From Klebsiella pneumoniae (GTDB taxonomy: Bacteria; Pseudomonadota; Gammaproteobacteria; Pseudomonadales; Azotimanducaceae), in the NCBI GenBank assembly GCA_945861675.1, contig CAMAVY010000001.1, forward strand, positions 45,119-109,118: DNA of 64,000 nt, given 5' to 3'. The notes under the pieces are model-generated. The model made no database searches. It saw only the letters and a list, made by a program, of their open reading frames with translations, and was not told the DNA's origin. Position 1 is the first letter of the stretch. Each line of letters starts with the position of its first letter. Position numbers and translations under genes: made by a program. Of the stretch, positions 46,062 through 55,637 are shown piece by piece.

Positions 46062-47237
46062 ATGCGCAGCCTGCGCGGCAAGGTGGCGGTGGTAGGTGTA
46101 GGTGAAAGCACCTACTACAAACGTGGCGAAGCCACAGACTCGGAATTCGTACTTACGCTGAAGGCCATTCTTGCAGCCTGTGCCGATGCAGGCGTGTCGG
46201 CCAAAGACATCGATGGCTTCGCGTCGTACTCCAACGACCGCAACGAACCATCGCGGCTTGCAGCGGCGCTCGGTTGCAAAGAACTCACGTTCTCCAACAT
46301 GCAGTGGGGCGGCGGCGGCGGCGGCGCAGCGGCGGCCGTCGCCAATGGCGCGGCGGCCATCGCCGCGGGCCTTGCAGATTGTGTCGTTGCATTTCGCGGG
46401 CTCGCACAGGGCCAGTTCGGACGCTTCGGCCAAGGCGCGCGCATGCCCGCGATATCGGGCGCAGGCGCATACACGATTCCGTACGGGTTGATGTCGCCCG
46501 CGCAGATGTTCGCAATGAAGGTCGTGCGCTTCATGCACGATCACGGTGTACAACAAGGCGCACTGAAGGCCATCTCGCTGGCAGCCTATCAACACGCGCA
46601 GAACAACCCGCGCGCCGTGATGTACGGCAAACCGCTGACCGCAGAGAAGTACGACAACTCGCGCTGGATCGTCGAACCCTTTCACCTGTTCGACTGCTGT
46701 CTCGAGAACGACGGCGCCGCAGCCATTCTGTTGGTGCCTGCAGAACGCGCCAAGGATTTCCCACACAACCCTGTGTTCATTCTTGGCGCTGCGGAAGGCT
46801 CGCATTACCGCGCCGGCGCAACCGTGCACAACACGCCCGACTACGCGAGCAGCACGTTCAAGACACTGGCGCCGCGCTTGTTCGACATGGCACAGGTCAA
46901 ACCTTCGGACGTAGACGTACTGCAAAGCTACGAGAACTTCACCGGCGGCGTGCTGATGAGCGTGGTGGAGCACGGCTTCTGCGCACCCGAAGAAGTGAAC
47001 AGCTTCTTCACGCTGGAAAACTTCACGGCACCTACAGGCAAGCTGCCCCTCAATACATCCGGTGGCAACCTCGCGGAGTGCTACATGCATGGTCTAGGGC
47101 TGACCATTGAAGCCATTCGTCAGGTGCGTGGCGAGTCCTGCAATCAGGTGCCCGCGGTTGACGTCAGCATGATGATTGCGGGCCCCATGGTCACACCGGT
47201 GAGTTCGATCATCTTCGGCTCGGGAGCAACGCTATGA
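46062..47237 (+). CDS. Thiolase-fold lipid-transfer/aldolase-like protein, second copy
   Basis: The 391-residue thiolase-fold protein has Gly at the thiolase nucleophile position (NMQWGGGGGGAAAAV), so a true thiolase reaction is excluded. The later segments NTSGGNLAECYMHGLG and DVLQSYENFTGGV match Ltp2-type enzymes. GGGAGGGA lies seven bases before the ATG at 46062, which decides the start. The DUF35 gene overlaps its stop by ATGA, so the two are made together. The pair differs from the 43-kb pair, suggesting a separate substrate. Confidence 0.85.
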   Translation: MRSLRGKVAVVGVGESTYYKRGEATDSEFVLTLKAILAACADAGVSAKDIDGFASYSNDRNEPSRLAAALGCKELTFSNMQWGGGGGGAAAAVANGAAAIAAGLADCVVAFRGLAQGQFGRFGQGARMPAISGAGAYTIPYGLMSPAQMFAMKVVRFMHDHGVQQGALKAISLAAYQHAQNNPRAVMYGKPLTAEKYDNSRWIVEPFHLFDCCLENDGAAAILLVPAERAKDFPHNPVFILGAAEGSHYRAGATVHNTPDYASSTFKTLAPRLFDMAQVKPSDVDVLQSYENFTGGVLMSVVEHGFCAPEEVNSFFTLENFTAPTGKLPLNTSGGNLAECYMHGLGLTIEAIRQVRGESCNQVPAVDVSMMIAGPMVTPVSSIIFGSGATL

Positions 47238-47686
47238 GCAGTCTTGCGAAGGGCGGCTATCTGGCCGCAGGTCTCGCCCAACCGACACACATGCCGGATG
47301 GGCTGGATCGTGCGTATCACGAAGGCGTAAAGAACAGCCGCCTCATCCTGCAGCGCTGCAGCGCGTGCACTAAGTTTCAGTGGGGGCCGGAATGGATATG
47401 CCATCACTGCCATTCATTCGAGCTTGGCTGGGAAGAGGTACAGCCGCATGGCGTCATCTACAGCTACGAGCGCGTGTGGCATCCAGTACACCCGGCGCTG
47501 AAGGATCAAGGGCCGTACATCGTGGTGCTGGTGGAACTTGCGCATGCAGACAACGTGCGACTGCTTGGCAATCTGCTGGGCGATGCCAAGGCGCCCGTGC
47601 AGATCGGCGCGCGCGTCGAGGCGGTGTTCGAACAGCATGCCGATGCTGAGAAACCGTTTGCGCTTGTGCAGTGGAGGCGCGGCTAG
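47234..47686 (+). CDS. DUF35 (OB-fold, zinc-ribbon) partner, second copy
   Basis: The 150-residue protein has the zinc ribbon LQRCSAC ... WICHHCH and the OB-fold segment GVIYSYERVWHPVHP. It overlaps the thiolase-fold gene by four bases, the strongest coupling of the two pairs. Confidence 0.87.
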   Translation: MSSLAKGGYLAAGLAQPTHMPDGLDRAYHEGVKNSRLILQRCSACTKFQWGPEWICHHCHSFELGWEEVQPHGVIYSYERVWHPVHPALKDQGPYIVVLVELAHADNVRLLGNLLGDAKAPVQIGARVEAVFEQHADAEKPFALVQWRRG

Positions 47687-47706
47687 TTGAACGTGGCGCG
47701 CGGCGG

Positions 47707-49185
47707 CTAACCGGCCGGCGCCGCTTCCCACGCACCATGAAAGCCGTAGGCCTGCAGCGGCAACGGCACACTGGCAATCGGCCCCGCAGGCAACGCATTC
47801 GCAGCGAACACACACAGGCGCGTTTCGCTGCGCGCGGCATCCGACACCAATGCGATGACCCAGCCGTCGTCTGCATTTGCAGCACCCGGCCGTGGCGCGA
47901 ACACCGGTTCGCCTACGAATTGATCCGCCGGCGCCGACCACACTTCGGTTGGCCGATCGCGGTCCACCGCATCAATGCGCGCAATGGCGTCGAAGGGATC
48001 GGACTTGCGCCGATCCGCGCGCGTGGACGCATAGATCGCAGGCACGGCAGCCCCTTCAAGCGCTGGATGCACGCGCGGGAAGTCCAGACCGTAATCCGAC
48101 AACTGCGTCCACTGCGCGGTCGACTGATCGTCCGCAATAGTGGCCCGATACAGCCGCTGCGTTGCAGCGCGCAGATCCGGCAGCTCCGGGTCCAACGGTG
48201 CCAACGGGCCCTGAAAGCCGAACTCCTGGCCGAACGTGAACGATTCGAATGCACACATATCCACCGCGGTGTGCGTGGCATCGATATCGAATGCATTGGC
48301 GAAATGCACAACGAACGCACGTTGCGGCAACTGCACAGTACGCACCGGACCCGGTCGCCCACGCGGCACCAGGTACAGCACGCCCGGCTGCTTGTCGTCG
48401 GTCGCAATGGCACCGATCAGCGTACCGATGCCAAGCTGCGCCTTCACGAATGCCAGCAGATCTGCAGTGAGCGGATTGCCCGGCAACACATACCAGCGCG
48501 GCGTCACCACGAAATCGTGCACAAAGTGCATGCCCGGTACGGAGGTTTCGCAGTGCGCAACCTGCTTGCCCTCTGCATCGAACTCTCTGAATGTGAACTT
48601 CGATGGCATGCCCATCTTCAGATTGCAGCCGACCAGCCGATTGAGCGCGTTGTCCACGCGCATGTGCGCCAGAAACGCGCCGTCAGGCAGCACGCCGCCG
48701 AAGGTCTCCTCGCCCAACGTGCCAAGCGTTTCGCTATCCAACGCGTACGGGCGCCCGCCTTCCCAGCCGGCAAGCAATCGCCCTGCCCAGGGTTGAATGG
48801 TGGTGTTGGCCACATTGCGCGGGCCGGGCGCACGCAGATTGCGCCACATCGAATCCGTTGGGTTGGTGCCCAGGCCGCGATGCACAAGATGCCCCGCAGC
48901 GCGCTCGGCCACATACGCAGGCGTCTGCACAAAGCGCGAACGAAACTGCGCGCTGCCATCGCGCTTGAACTCGAGCGCACGCACCAGTCCGTGGCCATCG
49001 AACGGATGCGCGAGACGCTCGCCCACTTTGGTCCAACCCGGCCCGTTCTGCAGATGTCGGCCGCCATACAGCTCCGGCGGGATTGCGCCCGCGATTGCCG
49101 ACCTGGGGATCTGCAGATCCAACTCCCCGGGATGCGCGGTCATCGCCGCATTCCAGGCTTGGGCGCGTGCTGAACTCACCGTCAT
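47707..49185 (-). CDS. Carotenoid oxygenase (retinal-pigment epithelial protein family)
   Basis: The 492-residue iron enzyme contains the family histidines in HPFDGHGL, FVHDFVV, VVHFANAFD and YGFHGAWE. It probably cleaves a polyene or related double bond (carotenoid, apocarotenoid or lignostilbene-like substrate) with O2. The ATG at 49185 overlaps the stop of the upstream LLM oxidoreductase (ATGA), so the two are coupled. No signal peptide. Confidence 0.87.
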   Translation of the reverse strand: MTVSSARAQAWNAAMTAHPGELDLQIPRSAIAGAIPPELYGGRHLQNGPGWTKVGERLAHPFDGHGLVRALEFKRDGSAQFRSRFVQTPAYVAERAAGHLVHRGLGTNPTDSMWRNLRAPGPRNVANTTIQPWAGRLLAGWEGGRPYALDSETLGTLGEETFGGVLPDGAFLAHMRVDNALNRLVGCNLKMGMPSKFTFREFDAEGKQVAHCETSVPGMHFVHDFVVTPRWYVLPGNPLTADLLAFVKAQLGIGTLIGAIATDDKQPGVLYLVPRGRPGPVRTVQLPQRAFVVHFANAFDIDATHTAVDMCAFESFTFGQEFGFQGPLAPLDPELPDLRAATQRLYRATIADDQSTAQWTQLSDYGLDFPRVHPALEGAAVPAIYASTRADRRKSDPFDAIARIDAVDRDRPTEVWSAPADQFVGEPVFAPRPGAANADDGWVIALVSDAARSETRLCVFAANALPAGPIASVPLPLQAYGFHGAWEAAPAG

Positions 49186-50072
49186 TCCTTGCCTACCTCG
49201 TTCATGAACGTCTCCAGCGCATCGATGTGCTGCTGCGGCCGTGTGAAGTATGGGTCGGGTTCGCCAATCAGGGTTGCCCCTGCCGTCATGGCACGCATGG
49301 ACATCGTGTCCGCACCCAACGCTGCCCACGCGGCAATTTCCCTGCGCCAGCCATCGGGACCTTCGCCAAAACCGATCAGCGTGTCGATGCCGAAATCCTT
49401 GCGCCGGCCGTTCGCATCCAGCGCGTCGGTCAACGCCCGGCAGAGCACCTTCATGCGCTCGTGGGGCGAACCGAAGATGAAGCCGTCGCCTTCGGCCGCG
49501 GCCCGCCGAATCGCCGGCGCCGTCGCGCCGCCGAACCAGAGCGGCAACCGCCCCTTGGGACGCGGCGCAATGTTGGCGCGATCGATGTGATGAAACTCGC
49601 CTTTGAAATTCACCAGCTTCTGCGTCCACAGCATGCGCAACACCTGCACCTGCTCATCGAACCTGCGCCCGCGCGTCTCGAAGTTCTCGTTCAGCCCGGT
49701 GTATTCAACGTGATTCCAGCCGGTGCCCACGCCGAGCCGGAAGCGTCCGCCCGACAGCAACGAAAGTTCGGCGGCCTGCTTGGCAACAATGGCCGTCTGT
49801 CGCTGCGGTAACACCAGCACACCGGTCATCAGGTCCACGCGGCGCGTGATGCCGGCCAGATACGCCAGCAGCACAAATGGCTCATGAAACGGATGCGATT
49901 CGTCGTAGGGCCCTGCAAGTCGTGGCGTACGACTGGCGTGCTGGGCACCCAGGACATGGTCGTAGATGACAATGTGTTTGTAGCCGAGGGCTTCCGCTGC
50001 CTGCGCGAAGTCGCGAATCGCGATGGGGTCGTCACCGATCTCGCACGTGGGGAATACGGCACCAAACTGCAT
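49182..50072 (-). CDS. LLM-class (luciferase-like) oxidoreductase
   Basis: The 296-residue protein starts MQFGAVFPTCEIGDDP and has LLAYLAGITRRVDLMTGVLVLPQR, GGRFRLGVGTGWNHVEY and LPLWFGGATAPAIRRAA, the pattern of F420-type LLM enzymes (the TIGR03619-like group). It probably uses FMN or F420 on an alcohol, aldehyde or polyprenyl substrate. It overlaps the carotenoid oxygenase start. Confidence 0.88.
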   Translation of the reverse strand: MQFGAVFPTCEIGDDPIAIRDFAQAAEALGYKHIVIYDHVLGAQHASRTPRLAGPYDESHPFHEPFVLLAYLAGITRRVDLMTGVLVLPQRQTAIVAKQAAELSLLSGGRFRLGVGTGWNHVEYTGLNENFETRGRRFDEQVQVLRMLWTQKLVNFKGEFHHIDRANIAPRPKGRLPLWFGGATAPAIRRAAAEGDGFIFGSPHERMKVLCRALTDALDANGRRKDFGIDTLIGFGEGPDGWRREIAAWAALGADTMSMRAMTAGATLIGEPDPYFTRPQQHIDALETFMNEVGKE

Positions 50073-50405
50073 GAAATCTCTCCGGAAGGTAGGCCCGCAA
50101 AACTGGGCCCATTAGATGGGTAAGGGACGGCGTTTGCGGGCGCAAAAGCGAATGCAATGACCACTCGGCCATTGCGGAGGGGGCAGCGAGTCTACCAGCC
50201 CGCAGGTCCTCGCAGGCCGGTCACCGCACAGCGTGCTGGCCATGCATGCGCGCCGCCGTATGATCCGTGCAGTGAAACGACTGGAATGTCGCGCACGATC
50301 AGCCCGATGCTGTCCAAGCCGGGCAGTCGCCGGGCGCAGCATCGGCCGCGGCCGCGGCCGTCGAGGCCCATCTTCCGGGAACCGCACTCATCGGAGATCA
50401 ATGCA

Positions 50406-51596
50406 ATGTCAGCGCAACACCCATCGCACCTGCAGCAGGCCCACGAACACAGTGCGCTTGCACAATGGCACGACGATGCCGCGCTCGAGGCCTACATGCA
50501 CGAAGGCACACGCCAGGCGCTGGAGCTGCCGAATCGCGGCCCGGTGCGCTACGACAACAATGGTCGGCTGCACCCCGACATTCTGGAGGCCTACTGGCAG
50601 TACGGTTTCTACGTATTCGAGAACGTGGTCTCGCAGTCAGAGCTCGCCGAGCTGCGTGCCGATGTCGATCGTGTGCTCGAACGCGCGCCTGTGACCAAAG
50701 ACGCCACGATCGATCAGCAGGGTCGGCCCGCGCTCGGCAGCGAATTCGCCATTCCCACGTTTCTGTTCGTGCCACCCCTGAGCGACCCCGTTGGTGGCAC
50801 GAACAAAGTTCACGGCCGGCACCCTGTGAAGATGACCGAGCCCGCGCCGCCTGCCAACGCGCCCGACTATGTCGTGCACATGCTGTTCGGGCTGCTGCAG
50901 ATCATGGACTCGAGCCTGCGGCTGTACGGTCACCCCGATCTGTTGCGCATCGCCGAGGCCGTGAACGGCGCGGATTTCGTGCCTTACAACGATGCCATCT
51001 TCATCAAGCAGCCAGGTTTGGGCGCATCCGTCGCCTGGCATCAGGACGGCATCGTGCACTGGAACAAGCCGGACTGGGATCAGGGCACACACGGCTTCAA
51101 CTTCATGGTGCAGCTGTATGGCAGCACTGCTGGCAGCGGCGTATGGGTGGTGCCCGGCACGCACAAGCTGGGCAAAGTCGATATCAAGGCGATGGTCGCC
51201 GCGCAGGGTGGATCAGATCGACTTGCGCAAGCTGTTCCATTGATCTGTGGCGCGGGCGATATGTTCATCTGCAATCGGCAGTTGGTGCACGGCAGCTATG
51301 CCAACGTGTCGCCCGATCTGCGCGTGACCATCAACTTCGGTTTCCATCGTCGGCGCTCAGTGCTGAATGCACCTGCAGCACTGACGGCCAAGCCCGGCAC
51401 GGTGTACGACAAAGCGCATATTCATGAGCGCTCGCGCATGATTACGCTCGCCATTGATGCGCGTGCGCAGTACTACCCTGGCGAAACCCGCTACCGGTAT
51501 CAGCCGTTGATCGACGAACAGGAGCAGAACCGCTGGAGCGAGGCACAGCGCGCTGTGCTGCTGAAGAACTACAACCTGCGCGATATGGGTGTGTAG
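50406..51596 (+). CDS. Phytanoyl-CoA dioxygenase-family Fe(II)/2-oxoglutarate oxygenase
   Basis: The 396-residue PhyH-type enzyme has the iron-binding HxD in VAWHQDGIVHW and a later His in LVHGSYANVSPDLRVT with the Arg that binds 2-oxoglutarate. It probably hydroxylates an acyl chain or terpenoid. The ATG at 50406 lies after GGAG and matches the likely N-terminus; upstream frame sequence is Arg-rich and unconvincing. It is divergent from the LLM-carotenoid oxygenase pair. Confidence 0.85.
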   Translation: MSAQHPSHLQQAHEHSALAQWHDDAALEAYMHEGTRQALELPNRGPVRYDNNGRLHPDILEAYWQYGFYVFENVVSQSELAELRADVDRVLERAPVTKDATIDQQGRPALGSEFAIPTFLFVPPLSDPVGGTNKVHGRHPVKMTEPAPPANAPDYVVHMLFGLLQIMDSSLRLYGHPDLLRIAEAVNGADFVPYNDAIFIKQPGLGASVAWHQDGIVHWNKPDWDQGTHGFNFMVQLYGSTAGSGVWVVPGTHKLGKVDIKAMVAAQGGSDRLAQAVPLICGAGDMFICNRQLVHGSYANVSPDLRVTINFGFHRRRSVLNAPAALTAKPGTVYDKAHIHERSRMITLAIDARAQYYPGETRYRYQPLIDEQEQNRWSEAQRAVLLKNYNLRDMGV

Positions 51597-51802
51597 AGGA
51601 CCACTGATCTTGCCCCCGCCGCGTGGACACCGAGCCAAGCGAATATTGCCAGCAGAGGTGAACTGTTGCTGCTCGCGCAGAGTTGATCAGAAACCACGGT
51701 CTCGGCTCGTGAAGTGTTGACCAGTCTCTGCGTCGAGAAACGCTGAGGCCAGAGGCTTCGTTCGGCTCGTTTCCTGGTCAGGTCCGGACGAGCAGCAGTG
51801 AT

Positions 51803-52141
51803 CTATTCCGGGGGCGAGCGCCAACAGAATGGCACCGCTTCAGGCGCGCTGTTCGTGAAGCATCCCGCCTGTCCGAACATCGGCCCCACGCCACCCAACT
51901 GGAACATCGTGTACTCCAACGCGCGCACAAGCTCGACCGCGTCGATGGGCAGCGGCCCGTGCGCGCCGTCGACCGGCGCGTAGCGTTGCGCCAGGTAAAG
52001 CAGGATGGCGCCAGGCTCGACCACGGACAGCGGCTCAGCTTTTGCGTGCGCCTCGTCTATTCCGTTGGCATCGACGATGACCGGAATTCGGCCGTTCGGA
52101 TTCAACCGCAGGAACGCGGCAGCCTTCTGTTCACGCGCCAC
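51803..52141 (-). pseudogene. Truncated glutathione S-transferase
   Basis: The frame contains LRLNPNGRIPVIVD and EPGAILLYLAQRY (thioredoxin-like domain) then EYTMFQLGGVGPMFGQA, the start of the helical domain of a YfcG/Nu-class GST. The first 35 or so residues and most of the C-terminal domain are missing, and the last codons (CWRSPPE) are foreign to the family. It abuts an NTF2-like gene whose stop is at 52172. The 206 bp to its left hold no gene. Confidence 0.75.
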
Positions 52142-52171
52142 GGTCGTGTGGTGCGTAGACGTGGCCGCTGA

Positions 52172-52648
52172 CTACAGCCCAAGCTCGCTGAGCCCTGGGT
52201 ACGCGACGGGGCGCGGTCCCCGCGGCCAGTCGAACAGGCGGTCGGTAGCCGCAATCGGCAGATCATTGATGCTCGCGTAGCGCTGGTGCATCAGGCCGCC
52301 CGCTGTGAACGCCCAGTTTTCGTTGCCGTAGGAGCGATACCAGTTGTCTTGCGCATCGTGCCACTCATAGGCAAAACGCACCGCAATACGATCGTCGGCA
52401 AACGCCCACAGCTCCTTGATGAGCCGATAGTCCAGCTCGCGCTGCCATTTGCGCGTGAGGAACGCGACGATCTGTTCGCTGCCCACAACGAACTCCGCGC
52501 GGTTGCGCCAGGCGCTGTCGGGCGAATAAGCAAGCGCAACCCGCGCCGGATCGCGACTGTTCCAGGCGTCTTCTGCCATTCGCACTTTCAGCGTGGCGCC
52601 TGTTACGTCGAACGGCGGGCATGGGGCGCGTACCGCTGCAGTGTTCAT
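52172..52648 (-). CDS. DUF1348 (NTF2-like) protein
   Basis: The 158-residue protein reads [31 protein letters not shown] and later [22 protein letters not shown], the DUF1348 signature of the nuclear transport factor 2-like fold. Function unknown; members are small-molecule-binding or isomerase-like. Confidence 0.88.
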   Translation of the reverse strand: MNTAAVRAPCPPFDVTGATLKVRMAEDAWNSRDPARVALAYSPDSAWRNRAEFVVGSEQIVAFLTRKWQRELDYRLIKELWAFADDRIAVRFAYEWHDAQDNWYRSYGNENWAFTAGGLMHQRYASINDLPIAATDRLFDWPRGPRPVAYPGLSELGL

Positions 52649-52707
52649 AAGCTCTCCGCCTGTTCGTGTGTGCTTGTTCTACGTGGAGCTATCTTTCTTG
52701 TGCCGCA

Positions 52708-53718
52708 CTACCAGGCGCCCGTCGCCGCATTCTTTGGCGACGGTTCGCGCAACGCACCACGCAACGTCATTGCGCGCGGCCGTCGCACCGCACTCTGCAC
52801 CTCGAACCGCCAGAGCCGCTCGGCGCCCGCGAAGCCATCGACCTCTGCGCCGTCGAACACAATTTCCGTACGGCCGGTCAGATGCAGCAGATCACCGGTC
52901 TCGAAGTCGATGAACAGCAGTCCCGCGCGCGGGTTCACCAACAGGTTGCCCAGGGTGTTGAAGTGGCGGTTGCCCGAGAAGTCCGGAATGGTCAGCACAT
53001 TCCCATCGACCTTGACGAAGCCGGGCTTGCCGCCGCGATGCGACACATCCACGGCGCGCTGAGATTCATTGGCGCCGCCAACGGGTGCATCCACGTTCGC
53101 GACGCTCGCGACGAAGAACGTATCGGCGTTGCGGATCAGCCGTTGCGCAGCCTCATCAAGGCCCGCAAGACGTTCGGCGCGTGGCAACGCTTCAGCGGTG
53201 CTGTCGGGCACCAGATGAAGCTCGCGCTTCTGTATGTATTGCGGGCAATTGCCAAACGACTGCTGCACGCCGATCGACAGCGCGCGTTCGCTGCGCGTCA
53301 GCGTGCCGTTCATACGATTGCGCCGTCGCGTCTGCAGCTCGATGCCCAGCAACCCGATGGCTGCGCCGTCCTGCAGCTGCTGTTCAAGCGGATCGCCCGT
53401 GCGCAGTTCAGAGGCCAGCAGCAACGTTCGCGGCGCAGGCGACTGAGCAAAGCCGGGCTCACCTTCGAGCACGGTGGCCCAGGGTTGACCCGCAAGATCC
53501 ACGGCACCGAGGACAACAAACGGAAGCTGCTCGAAGAATGCGCGATGTTGCTCGGGCATGTGGTCACGGATGACCTTTGCCCCGAACTCGGCCATGCGCT
53601 CGGCCACACCCATGCGCTGCTGCATGCGCACCTCGCCAGCGTGCCAGGGTGGGGTGACCGCGATGGCATGCTGCGTGGTCGCGGCTTCGCGCTGATGTGT
53701 ACTCGTATCGTTAACCAT
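52708..53718 (-). CDS. Pyridoxamine 5'-phosphate oxidase-family flavoprotein
   Basis: The 336-residue protein has two split-barrel halves: LPFVVLGAVDLAGQPWATVLEG in the first and FFVASVANVDAPVGGANESQRAVDVSHRGG in the second, with GNRHFNTLGNLLVNPRAGLLFIDF. Similar proteins bind FMN and are often fused to ferredoxin reductases, but no such domain is present here. It probably uses FMN in a detoxification or redox step. On the same strand as GST2 and downstream of it by 80 bp. Confidence 0.8.
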   Translation of the reverse strand: MVNDTSTHQREAATTQHAIAVTPPWHAGEVRMQQRMGVAERMAEFGAKVIRDHMPEQHRAFFEQLPFVVLGAVDLAGQPWATVLEGEPGFAQSPAPRTLLLASELRTGDPLEQQLQDGAAIGLLGIELQTRRRNRMNGTLTRSERALSIGVQQSFGNCPQYIQKRELHLVPDSTAEALPRAERLAGLDEAAQRLIRNADTFFVASVANVDAPVGGANESQRAVDVSHRGGKPGFVKVDGNVLTIPDFSGNRHFNTLGNLLVNPRAGLLFIDFETGDLLHLTGRTEIVFDGAEVDGFAGAERLWRFEVQSAVRRPRAMTLRGALREPSPKNAATGAW

Positions 53719-53798
53719 TTGACTGTCCTCACTGCTGCGCCACGACGGCGATGGTGTTGCGTCTGGCTTTTCTGTGTTGGGCTGCGTTGCGCTGTGGT

Positions 53799-54452
53799 TC
53801 AGCCCGCTGCAACAGCGACACCATCGCTGTGCTGCAGGCCCGCAGCCGTCCGCTGCATTGGTACGAACCCGGGCAGTGCTTCAATGCGCGCCAGCCAGGC
53901 ACGCACGTTGGCGTAGGGCGCAAGGGTCACATTGCCTTCCGGTGCATGCGCGACGTACGCATAGGTGGCGATGTCGGCGAGCGTTGGCGCAGCGTCGACC
54001 AGGTAGTCGCGCGTAGCCAACTCGGCGTTCATGAGTCCGAGCAGTGCGTGACTGCGGGCAATCACTTGTGCGGCGTCATAGGGCGCGTTGAACACAGTCA
54101 TCAGCCGCGCAGTAGCGGGTCCGAACGCTACTTCACCGGCCGCAACAGACAGCCAGCGCTGCACAGCCGCTGCACCGGTCGGATCGCGCGGCAACCAGCG
54201 GCCGTCGTCGTACTTAGCCGCCAGATACACGAGGATGGCGTTCGAATCCGCCAGCACAGTGCCGCCATCGTCCAGTACGGGGACCTGGCCGAACGCGTTC
54301 AGCGCGAGAAATGCCGGCGTTTTATGCGCGCCATTGGCAAGATCCACATCGATGAGTTGCGCGGGCAACTGCAGCAGCGAGAGCAGCAGCTCGACGCGGT
54401 GTGAGTGGCCAGACAGCGGGTGGCGGTAGAGTTTGATTGCAACGTTGGACAT
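53799..54452 (-). CDS. Glutathione S-transferase
   Basis: The 217-residue GST has the thioredoxin-like N-terminus ([21 protein letters not shown]), [24 protein letters not shown] and the helical domain with ATAR and [12 protein letters not shown]. Ser in the N-terminal motif LSGHS is the probable catalytic residue. GGAG lies six bases before the ATG at 54452. The LysR gene lies directly upstream on the same strand. Confidence 0.9.
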   Translation of the reverse strand: MSNVAIKLYRHPLSGHSHRVELLLSLLQLPAQLIDVDLANGAHKTPAFLALNAFGQVPVLDDGGTVLADSNAILVYLAAKYDDGRWLPRDPTGAAAVQRWLSVAAGEVAFGPATARLMTVFNAPYDAAQVIARSHALLGLMNAELATRDYLVDAAPTLADIATYAYVAHAPEGNVTLAPYANVRAWLARIEALPGFVPMQRTAAGLQHSDGVAVAAG

Positions 54453-54581
54453 GGGGCGCTCCGAATGAGAGATGCGTTGGGTGACGGGACGCATGCATCC
54501 TCATGCAGCACCGACCCACTGAGAATCCTCATCAGCCGCAATGCGCCATTGCATAAACTGCAACGCTGCCAGCCCTTGCCG

Positions 54582-55496
54582 TCAATCCGCCATGCTTGCG
54601 CCAAACACGCGGTGAGTGCGTAGCCGCGCCACACAAAAGTCGACGAAGCTGCGCACCTTGGCGCTTGCGCGCACACCCTCGCGATAGACCACATGCACCG
54701 GCAGCGGCGTCGGTTCGAAACGCGTAAGCACCAGTTTCAGCGAGCCCTCCTGCAACTGCGCGGCGATCTGATATGACAGCAGACGCGTGAAGCCAAGCCC
54801 GCGCGTGGCGGCGGCAATCGCCGCCTGATTCGCGTTCACCAACAGACGCGGACGCACGCGCACCGACAACGCATCGCCTGCATCCTCGAAGCGCCATTCG
54901 AATGTGTGCGTCACGCTTGCGGCCATGATGACCGGGCAGTCTGCCAATGCAGATGGATGCTGGGGCTCGCCGTGCAACCTGATCAGCGATGGCGCCGCGC
55001 ATACCACGCGGCGCACCTGCCCGACACGTACTGCGTGCAGCGACGAGTCCGGCAGCTCGCCAATGCGAATGCCCACATCGATGCCTTCCTCCTGCATGCT
55101 GACCACGCGGTCGAGCAGCAGCGCCTGCACCATCACATCCGGAAACTCGGCCAGGTATTCAGTGATCACAGGCGTGACGTACAACTCGCCGAACAACACG
55201 GGCGCTGTCACGGCGAGCATGCCTTGCGGCCGTGCATGGCTACCGGCAGCTGAGGCGTCGGCCTCATCCAGTTCGCTCAGAATGCGGCGGCAGTCGTTCA
55301 GGTAGCGCTCACCGACATCGGTCAGGCGCAGGTTGCGTGTGGACCGGACCAGCAGCAGCGCGCCGATGCGCGCCTCCAACGCGGCCACGGCACGCGTCAC
55401 GCTGGCGGCAGACATGTTCAAGCGCCGCGCCGCAGCGGCAAAGCCACCTTCGTCGGCCACCGCTTGAAACACCGTCATCTCTTGAAAGCGATCCAT
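54582..55496 (-). CDS. LysR-type transcriptional regulator
   Basis: The 304-residue protein has the N-terminal winged HTH (FQEMTVFQAVADEGGFAAAARRLNMS) and a periplasmic-binding-like effector domain. It reads towards the GST gene and is divergent from the broken MHS transporter, so it may once have controlled that gene and could regulate the GST. Effector unknown. Confidence 0.93.
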   Translation of the reverse strand: MDRFQEMTVFQAVADEGGFAAAARRLNMSAASVTRAVAALEARIGALLLVRSTRNLRLTDVGERYLNDCRRILSELDEADASAAGSHARPQGMLAVTAPVLFGELYVTPVITEYLAEFPDVMVQALLLDRVVSMQEEGIDVGIRIGELPDSSLHAVRVGQVRRVVCAAPSLIRLHGEPQHPSALADCPVIMAASVTHTFEWRFEDAGDALSVRVRPRLLVNANQAAIAAATRGLGFTRLLSYQIAAQLQEGSLKLVLTRFEPTPLPVHVVYREGVRASAKVRSFVDFCVARLRTHRVFGASMAD

Positions 55497-55637
55497 GGGT
55501 GCGACTCAGGACAGATGTGTTGCAGGCGCAGCGCCGGACATCAGGCAGACTCGCGGACGCACGCAAGTACAGTGTTTTCCATTGTCACGCTGGCAATTGC
55601 CACGCTTGCCATCGGCCGTATAAGGACCATACCGCGA

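Noticed and set aside
51597..51802. Possible insertion-sequence scar next to the truncated GST
   Set aside because: It contains motifs such as cgtggacacc that suggest an IS end, but no inverted repeat pair or transposase remnant could be confirmed.
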